DNA of 18,329 nucleotides, taken from the NCBI RefSeq assembly GCF_000003605.2, contig NW_003134349.1, positions 164,911 to 183,239 on the forward strand, in the 5' to 3' direction. The notes beneath the pieces are model-generated. The model had not been told where the DNA came from and searched no databases. It worked only from the letters and a program-made list of their open reading frames with translations. Shown piece by piece: positions 8,439 through 17,400 of the stretch. How positions within the stretch are numbered: the stretch's first letter is position 1; every line of letters starts with the position of its first letter. The DNA is from Saccoglossus kowalevskii. Its lineage: Eukaryota; Hemichordata; Enteropneusta; Harrimaniidae. Made by a program: the position numbers and the translations under genes.

Positions 8439-11400
8439 CTGTAATGTAATAGTATAACTCTCTTGCAATAAATAGACAAAGTATACAACATCGATATTTT
8501 TTGGCCTGAAGTAAGATATGAACTTACTTTTGGGATGAACATCATGACGATAGTTATAGAGGTACACAAAAATATCGGAAAACTTGTAAAGGCGAAACTG
8601 AGAGTCGGATTATTCTCCAATGCTAATGTCAGAGTGACTCCAACAAGACAGGAAACCATTATATTGTAAACTGACACGCCGATCTGTCTGTGGAAGGAAC
8701 AGAGTTGAGTAATGGTTATACTATACAGATGCTGGCTATATACTTTTTGTATATGAAATTCTTGCACTGATTTCATATATAGCTACCTTGAGGCCGAGAT
8801 AAAGCATTGCAATGCGCACGTCCTTAAGACCATGAATGTATCCAATCATTGGGAATACTGTTTCTGTTTTTACATTTGGAAAATATATCTTGACCGTGTC
8901 TGGGAAATCATCATTACGCCCATATGCGGCTCTAAATGAAATTATTTTATATTCCCTGTTAAAAAGTCAAACTAAGCATGTATGACAGCAGAAGGGTGCG
9001 ATAATATAGTTCTATGCATATGGGTCTAATTGTGTTGTATCTCTTTCATTACATGTGCACGCGCGGATTTAGTGAGAGGCGCGCCACCCCCCCCCCCCCT
9101 CCCCATTCATCCCACAAAAAACGAAAAATCAATTGACAAACCCAGCCCACGTCAATAGGAGCGCCCCCTTACCGAATTTCAGGATCCGTCAGTGATGTAT
9201 GCCAGCGTATACCGAGTTATTGACCTCTGTCGGTGCCACTAGTAATATATCTGTTTTGTCAGTTACCACGAATGTTTAGTTATTTTCAATCAAACATTAT
9301 TATATACCTTTTTCGACTAGTGTGTTACTGTTTTATCAACCACTGCACAATACTTCTTATTATATTTATTTTATTTATTTATTTTTAGCATGATGTGTAA
9401 TTTGTTTTGATAACCTAGACGTAAATTGAATGTGGAAATAACATTAAATAACATGTCCGTCATTGCCGGGCATCATTGTGACGCAGTAGAAACCTACCTT
9501 GAGTCATTGAGTCCTTCCACTTGTATATTACGTGTTTCATGAGCTAGGAAACACCCAAACAAAAGTAATAATCCCTTCAATCCATAGAGGGCGCCTAACC
9601 AGTACCACACGTACTGGGAGCTGCACGAATTCGTCTGGTAAAGTGTTTTCGTATTATCTTGTGCGATCTGGAAGAAAAATCACGATTTATTTCAATTGAT
9701 GATAAATATATCTATTCCATGGACATTTACTGATTTTACGCGTAGCACGAAACCAAAGATGTATTTTGACGATTACTTCATGAAAACTTTCAAAATTGAG
9801 GCTCGCTATTTATCATTTGCTTTTTTATCCTTCCAAACTGTGTGATAGAATGTTTGTCATCTTGTGCATGTTTTTATTTATTATCGTAGTCTATAACTAT
9901 AGTCTTCGACTGGTAAATTTCCTTTATTAATTAAAAATTCCGACTAAGTAGACTCACAATAAAAAGTCGATGTTTCAATATCACTGAGAGTTACTACGTC
10001 ACAACTTACATTAATATGCAATTCTTTGCGAAACACGTGACATGGGTCAATGACCTGCCAGGATGTCAGCAAAACAATATCAAATATGGACAGTATACAC
10101 ACAAATAAGACTAGAAGAGAGTCCTGCATAGCCTGTGAGGTATGTTATAAAATGAATGGAAATTAGTATTACTGCTTGCGGGAATGAAACATTTTGCAAC
10201 AAGTAATAAAACAAGTCAGATCCTCTATGTAAATATTTGTAGTTAAATCGTTATAATTCGATGTTAGTTACCGTTGTATTGGGTTTCATATTTGTGAATA
10301 TCCTGTGAACACGCCAGGTCTTTGCAAACATGGAACCAAATGAAAGCGTGAATCCCACTGATAGCAGCCATTTACCAACCTATAGGAGAGAACACACAAT
10401 AATGAGTTGATCAAATATTACAGAAAATCCATTAAATACATAGGCGAGTTTGGAACGTCATACATTGTTAAGACGAAGTTGCCATGGGTGGTTGAATATT
10501 TGTTAACTTGCAACCCCATTCGAGCCAATAAACGGCCGACATGTTCGATTCCAAGCGAGTCTATTGGGAGTCGCGGGAGTGTTCGTTGTATTTTCAGTGG
10601 ATTTAACATATTAAACCTAGTTCATTACGGTTGTTTCAAATCTGGCCATTCAAAACATATCAACTCCGTTCAGTAGGATATGTATATATGATTTGCCAAG
10701 AGTACACAACGCTCTGTGGGGCAGAAATTTGATTGGACAGCAATAACTGTGATAACTGAGTGCTACTTACTATGCATGATATAGTCCTCATATACTCTGA
10801 TAATTCAAACGGTGACTGTGTCATTCCTAGCGGCATGATTGACAGATATACAAGTATGGCGCCTGATAATATAATATTGTTCATTCGTGGTGACGATAAT
10901 TTGATAAATCTGACAATAACAAGTAATATCATATAAATTATCATAAATCTTTAATTTCACCACTGGTATCTCAGCTTCGACGAATACTTACTTGGAACGA
11001 CGCGATAATAAAATTAATATATTTCTGAAAGATATTGCACAAGCGGAAATACAAGTTGTTTGCCGTTGATCACATAAAATATATTGAAAAGCATCAAATG
11101 ATATTGGATTAGATTAAATTGGAACTATGTTAATTACCCGTGATCGCGATAAATTATGTTAATTCCAAGAAACACGGCTGCCATGACGATACCCAGGCAG
11201 GCTAGAATAGATACAGTGATAGAGAGCGTTTCATTGATGCTGATCACCTCGTACGTCCATCTTTGTTCGTCTACTGGTGGTGCGTCACCTGAAATTAAAT
11301 TGTAATTTCATGGTAACTATAGTTTATTCAGTGATTCATACGGCAACGTACAGACGGCAGACGAATATCGTATTCTGACAATTGATTTACCGGATTAGCG

Positions 11401-14400
11401 TTTTATGTATTTTGTGTGTGTAATAGCCTTACTCAGATACAATCATTTGATATGGTAAAAAGTCGTCAACACTCTGCCTTACCCGGCCATTCGAAGTCCC
11501 TTAACAAAATAAGTTGTTCATCGTGCGTAGATTCACCAATGTAAATTCTTGTTCCATCTAAAGATAATTAGATTATTAGAAACAATACTTTACTGCACTG
11601 GTACATTGCATATAATGTTACATCGCATGAATCCAGATTTATAATATCACATTATTATAATCAATATCAAACATACCCAGGATTTGATAGATTGCCATGC
11701 GTCCAATTCGATCGCCGTGCTCGTTAAACCAAACACGCCCCTATAGAAGAACATTTTGTTGAAATCGTTAATGGAGCGCAATAACATGTTTTACTTTGAA
11801 GTGATATGCATCCATTCACGTTTATACCATTGACAACACATTGGTATGTTAGCCATAATATACACTGGACTTTTCATTTTAAACAGAATGAAAGGCAAGA
11901 GACAATTCTTTCTTTTTGTTTTTGAATATTTAGTCATACAGTAATGTAGAATAAATCACTGTTTGTTTCACCTGGAGTTATTACCATCACAGTGAGATCA
12001 TCCTTCATTTCAACGTCTATATAAATGCACCACTCGGAACATATTTTACATAGACCAATCACGAATGGCATCGAAACACTTCATGATAGCCCAGTCGAGA
12101 TAACATTTGTTATGAATGTCGATTCGTAATATTTGTAAGAAACTCCTATCTCTTGATTGGATGCGACAGAATATTTGATATGGAAATTTGGAATATCACT
12201 TTTGGATTATGTGCATCGGACAGATATTTCGCGATTGTGGAAGAATTATAACTTACTGACGTTCCCTGAAATGATACGTTATAAAATGATTTTCTGAAAA
12301 TTGAAGCCATGACAGAGTCTGTGTACGTGAAATCGTCTAGTCGCTTGCTTCTGACAGATCCATGTGAGTCATTTGTTCGCTGTGAAAGAGAGCGCACAAT
12401 ATAGTGTGTGATCGGGGTAGATAAGCTTATTTTTATGCTATATATAGTCACAAGGCTCGAAAGGTCGTCATTATTTTGAAGTTCATTTATTTTATTCAGA
12501 TATACTGAGAAGTTGAGGTTGAACTTCATTTGGAACAAGATAGCTAATCATCTACAAAACTAGGTACGATAAATTATTCATTGGAATATCAGTTGTAAAA
12601 TTGATCAACTGTGGTTCATTGGTCTCGTGAAAATTTATTGATGTGAATATCGATATCAGTCGTTATATATACCCGGCTAATAAGCCTACTATTATTTGAT
12701 TTCAATATTTATTCAATATATTTAGAATTTTACCAAACTTTAATATTATGAGGTATTTACGAGGAAACCGTAAAGTATACACGAAGACAGTACAGCGGAA
12801 CCGAACCGAAGCGCAGCGAAATCGATGCCACCGTGTGCTGTCTGAGTGCAGATTTTTGGGTATCCTCGTATTAATATTTTTATTATACATCTTTTCCTCC
12901 CAAGGATACAATATGGGAATGCCGAAACACACAAAAAAAGATTGAGCGAACTTCTTTGTATGGAGTCCGGTCAAACTCTGGGGGCTACCATGTTTTTGTT
13001 TTTTTTTATCATTATTAGAGAACGCTTACGCGCATAATCGTTCTATATTTGGAATTTGCATTTCCTTATATGGTATGATGAAAATACCGAGTGCAATACC
13101 GCAAAATTACCACACGCTGTAACTTATGGCGTTACGGTGACAGACTTATAATAATGTAGTTAATGTAAAATCATAATCAATAAAATATATATATTATATA
13201 AACGATGAGGCACATTCAGATATATCAATAAGCAAACCAAGTGGAAATAATCGTAGACTCGACTGTAGATCATTGAACAAAAGTCACGTAGGGTAAATAC
13301 AAGTACATGATTATCGTGCACGATGCAAACAGTTGAATAATAATAATAATACATGGGCCCTGACGCATACAACTAACTATATAGATAACCTACCCCCAAA
13401 GCCACCTCATCGATGCTTGCATTTAGTGCTAACGCCATGGACCACACTGCGTCATATCCCAAGCCATGCCACATGTGAGGTATTACCCATTTGTACTCTG
13501 GTCGTGAGGACAGAATATTTAAATACCGCTCTTCGTACTCAGCATATGTCTGTTGATGTATAACCAAAGGCGTTACGATGCAAATGAATCGTGGTTGTAC
13601 ATGGTGTTGTTACTATCCAACATTCCCTTCAAAGACCCGATTGGGATGTTCAAGTCAATACTTTTTGTCCAAAAAGAGTCCTCGTACTCGGCTGATTTGT
13701 AATAGACTGTTCAAACTAAACACAATTATATATTTGGCGTCTTATACTTTTGAAGGCGTCCAGTTTTTGCACATGTGTACCGAAAGAGTGACCATGTCCC
13801 ATGGAATGTACTATACAAATTCTGAATCCTACAAGTGCACGACTGCATGAAAGCTGACCTATTGAAAGTAGGGATTGTTGTTTCCACGAAACCCATATTT
13901 AATATTCAAATCTTAGCGAGGTATATTCGTGAGCTGTGTAATGATTAAAGTCTTAGGGCAATGCATGAGAACAAAACGAGATTTAACTTGATCTTAGTTG
14001 AGACCACGAGCCTGGTACGGCAACGGGTTATTTATTGTATACGAAGTCCGGAAATTAAGCGTTCTGACTTATAAATTTAAAGAATAGTTGATCAATTCTT
14101 ATGTTAGAATAGAAGGTGAAATACCATTGCACGTACGTACATACATCAAAGGTCACATACAAATAGTTTACCTCTCCATTAATATTAGTAACATTGTCTG
14201 GGCCCTTGGAGTCCTGTACAGTTTCTATGACACTCTCTAATACTTTCTTCATTTCATCCAACGTACAGTTGATATGCGAATCTTCGGTTTTCCACCAATC
14301 GTCCGAGTACCAGCCAGGTATCAACCAGGCGTAGGTGGCGCCATACATGCCTTGTCTATATGCCTGCGTCATAAGAAATAAACACTCATCGGGTCTCGAT

Positions 14401-17400
14401 AACAACATTTCCAGACCATAATTAGATTATCTATATTTAATTACTGGTCATGCCGTCATGATTGTATGTTCAATAACAATGGGAGTATGTATATTTAGAA
14501 TCCGATGTAATTACGATTTTTTTCTGATCGATATGCACATTGAAATTAGGATCATTGTTTGAATTCATCAGCATAGATGCACGGTTTGGTTTGTCTATAT
14601 TCACGTCAATACTTACTTCGCAGAATAATGCCCTAGCATGATCCTCATAGGAATGGACCACAATAATCCGTGCATCTTCTTCCTGTTTTACAAAGAGGAA
14701 TAAATAATATGGATCAGCACGTCCTATATTCAATATGTATAACAAAGTCGACTGTGTGGTTGTGCAGAACAAGTAGTTAAGGTATTGAACGCAGCAAACT
14801 TGTTGTTTAATTAGCGACTACAGTATGTAATGACTCACACGAGCTTCTGCAAACTGATGAAAGATGTGGTAAAAAAATATATCGATGCAAAAGAACATAG
14901 TTTGTCATAACGTAATTTTAACAATTCTTGCAATATACATTTCACTATCTTCACAAATCGCGCCCTCTGGTGGCGGCGCGCTTCTTTGGCGTAAACTGGT
15001 GACACGTTCAAATCTCCTGAAGATCATGTTTTTAAGAGATTTTATTATATTCTGGGTGACGAACAACTACATAACCAATCGCAGTTGTCGGTTAAAAAGA
15101 CATTGCTTTCATTAATATGTAGGATTTTGACGTCACAGTAGCGCTCAGTCACCAGAGGGCGCAACTAACGGGAAAAGTTTATAGTGACGTCAAGATGAAG
15201 GTAAAATGGGAATGAAAGATAAGTGTTTGTTTTTGGTAAATGTACAAGCCTTACATCTACATGCACTGAAAGAACGTTTGATCATACACGATGAAAGAGT
15301 TTAGTTTAGATGAATATCGCGACCTTTGCGGTCCCAAGTAATACCTTAATCTTGCGAAGTGCGGCAACAGGTGCTAGTACTATTGATTGTGATGTTACCA
15401 GTTGCACATCATTGTCAGCCAACTTGGCAATGAGGTCGCCATTGACCTTGAAATATGGAACAAGAAACCGAAGTCAAATGAAAACTGGTGAAGAAGTAAA
15501 AGGTGTTGAGGCGAGAGTTCACAAGCAGTCACAGACTCATACATGCTTTATTGTTGATCACGTGGTATGTGCCAAGTAGAAGTTCATTCAACGCCTTCCA
15601 CTTGCGCAATATTCTGACAGCACGTGTCATTTGTTCTGTGGCGGCCTGTGAACCGACGGCGGACAGTTTAAACTGATTGCAATTACCTTAAGAATGTCCA
15701 GATCTGCGCTTGGATGATAATTAAATGACAATGATGCTAACAAATTAATATCATTTTCTCTCATTTTTACAATCATGTCATCAATAACCTTAAAAAAAGA
15801 AAGTTTCAGTAGTACACATTAACTGTCCATATCCATATGTCGCGTACACAGGTTGTAAGGATACAAGAACTCGTGCATTATATCTTGTTTGTAACTGATC
15901 AGGCAATTAGTATAAGTAACACCACGAAACAGACAGGGCGTACCCAGAAACGATTCCAGATGTACCGGGTATTACCTACTTATAAACTGGCTGATTCAAT
16001 TTAATTTAAGGAGCGGTAATCGTCGTGCCACGCATGCGTGTAATATGGGTCTCATATAAACAAAGATGGCGACCTTAACTCGTTGTGTCGTCACCGGAAG
16101 CGCTGTCCCAGCACAAACCTGTGTCATATGACGCCTTACTAGCCGATTTTGGCTAAAATTCCGCTCCGCCGCCTCTCTACAACAGTGTTTATACGCGGAA
16201 CTTGATATTGATTTTTACAATTTGAGTTGCCTATGAATCACATATTTTAGTGAAATATTGTTTATAGAGTGAAATATTAGTTTGCGACTTCACAGCTTGA
16301 AATAACCCTAACTTCTCAGCAACAACACCGAATCATGACCAGTAACATCATGGCGTCTCTCTTATTACTGCAGAAAATCACTAGTTTTGCCGCTGTCGCT
16401 GATTGGCTACTCAAGCTGTCAATCACGGTATAAATCTAATTATACAGCACACACGAGACAAAACTAAGCATTTGCACGAGGTGAATCTAACGACGGACAG
16501 TAAGTAGCTATTGTATGATTTTGCCTATCGGGAATTCTCCATTATTAGCATATGGACAAATGTTGCATGCTCATAAAAATGCCTCACTTTTTTCGAATCA
16601 CCTGACAAGGTTTCTTAGCTGTTCAATATTACTTTTCGTTTAATGATTTGACCATGGATTGCATTGCGTACCAGTATATTGATTCGTATCAATATTGTTT
16701 ATATTTCTAGACTTTTGCTCAACACATTATTATTGAGAATTGAGATGGGGGATTATTTCAATTACATATCATCTTTGGCATGAGGTGTTTCAATTCCTTC
16801 TACATGAACATATCCTCGGGGGCGGAGCTACGTCACAAGACGGACGTTCCACGTTGCTTAGACGCGCACCACAGTACATGCATTTCTATGGCTCTGTTCG
16901 CGCCCCGGGGGGTCACTCTAAATTAAAACCTTACACCATGTGCGTTCTTGCTAAAAAAAAAATAATAGTCCCCTAGGGCTGGCAGTACATTGACAAACCA
17001 TACCCCTTATTTCGGGCACACTGTAAATGTAGTACCCCCTAAAGCAGATATATTGAAGAAAAATAACACCCCCTATTCCAGACGTATATTGAGAACATCC
17101 TACTCCTATTGCGAGCATTCTTTGCAGTTTTTTCACTCAAGGGTGGCCTAGGGTGGTGTATGGGAGTGGTTGTTGCAAGAGAGGACCTACAGCGGGCGCA
17201 GCAACCATGTGAGTTTATTCCAGGAGGCCTATTGCAGCCATTAGAATGTTAAAGGGGGCCTATTTGCCTCCCGCGCGGGCCCGCTTTAGAAGGTGAAAAA
17301 CACCCCCTTTCCCCGCTAAATTTGGAACGCACATGGGGTAGTAACGGCATATAGAGTGATCCCCCCGGGTGTTCGCGCTGCTGTGGAACGCCGGTCGAGC

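Noticed and set aside
12380-12538. 5' extension of the LDDFTYTD open frame
   Set aside because: A good acceptor (CTCTTTCACAG) at 12380 and GABA-B alignment both place the exon border at 12379. The extension is intronic read-through.
12702-13037. Several overlapping open frames on both strands in a receptor intron
   Set aside because: No homology, splice context or codon pattern was recognisable. The flanking exons join in phase without them.
13333-13563. + strand open frame opposite the YDAVW exon
   Set aside because: It is an antisense shadow of the receptor exon at 13394-13549.
15850-16000. Minus-strand open stretches as a further receptor exon
   Set aside because: Translations show no ANF-receptor pattern, and the flanking exons already align continuously.
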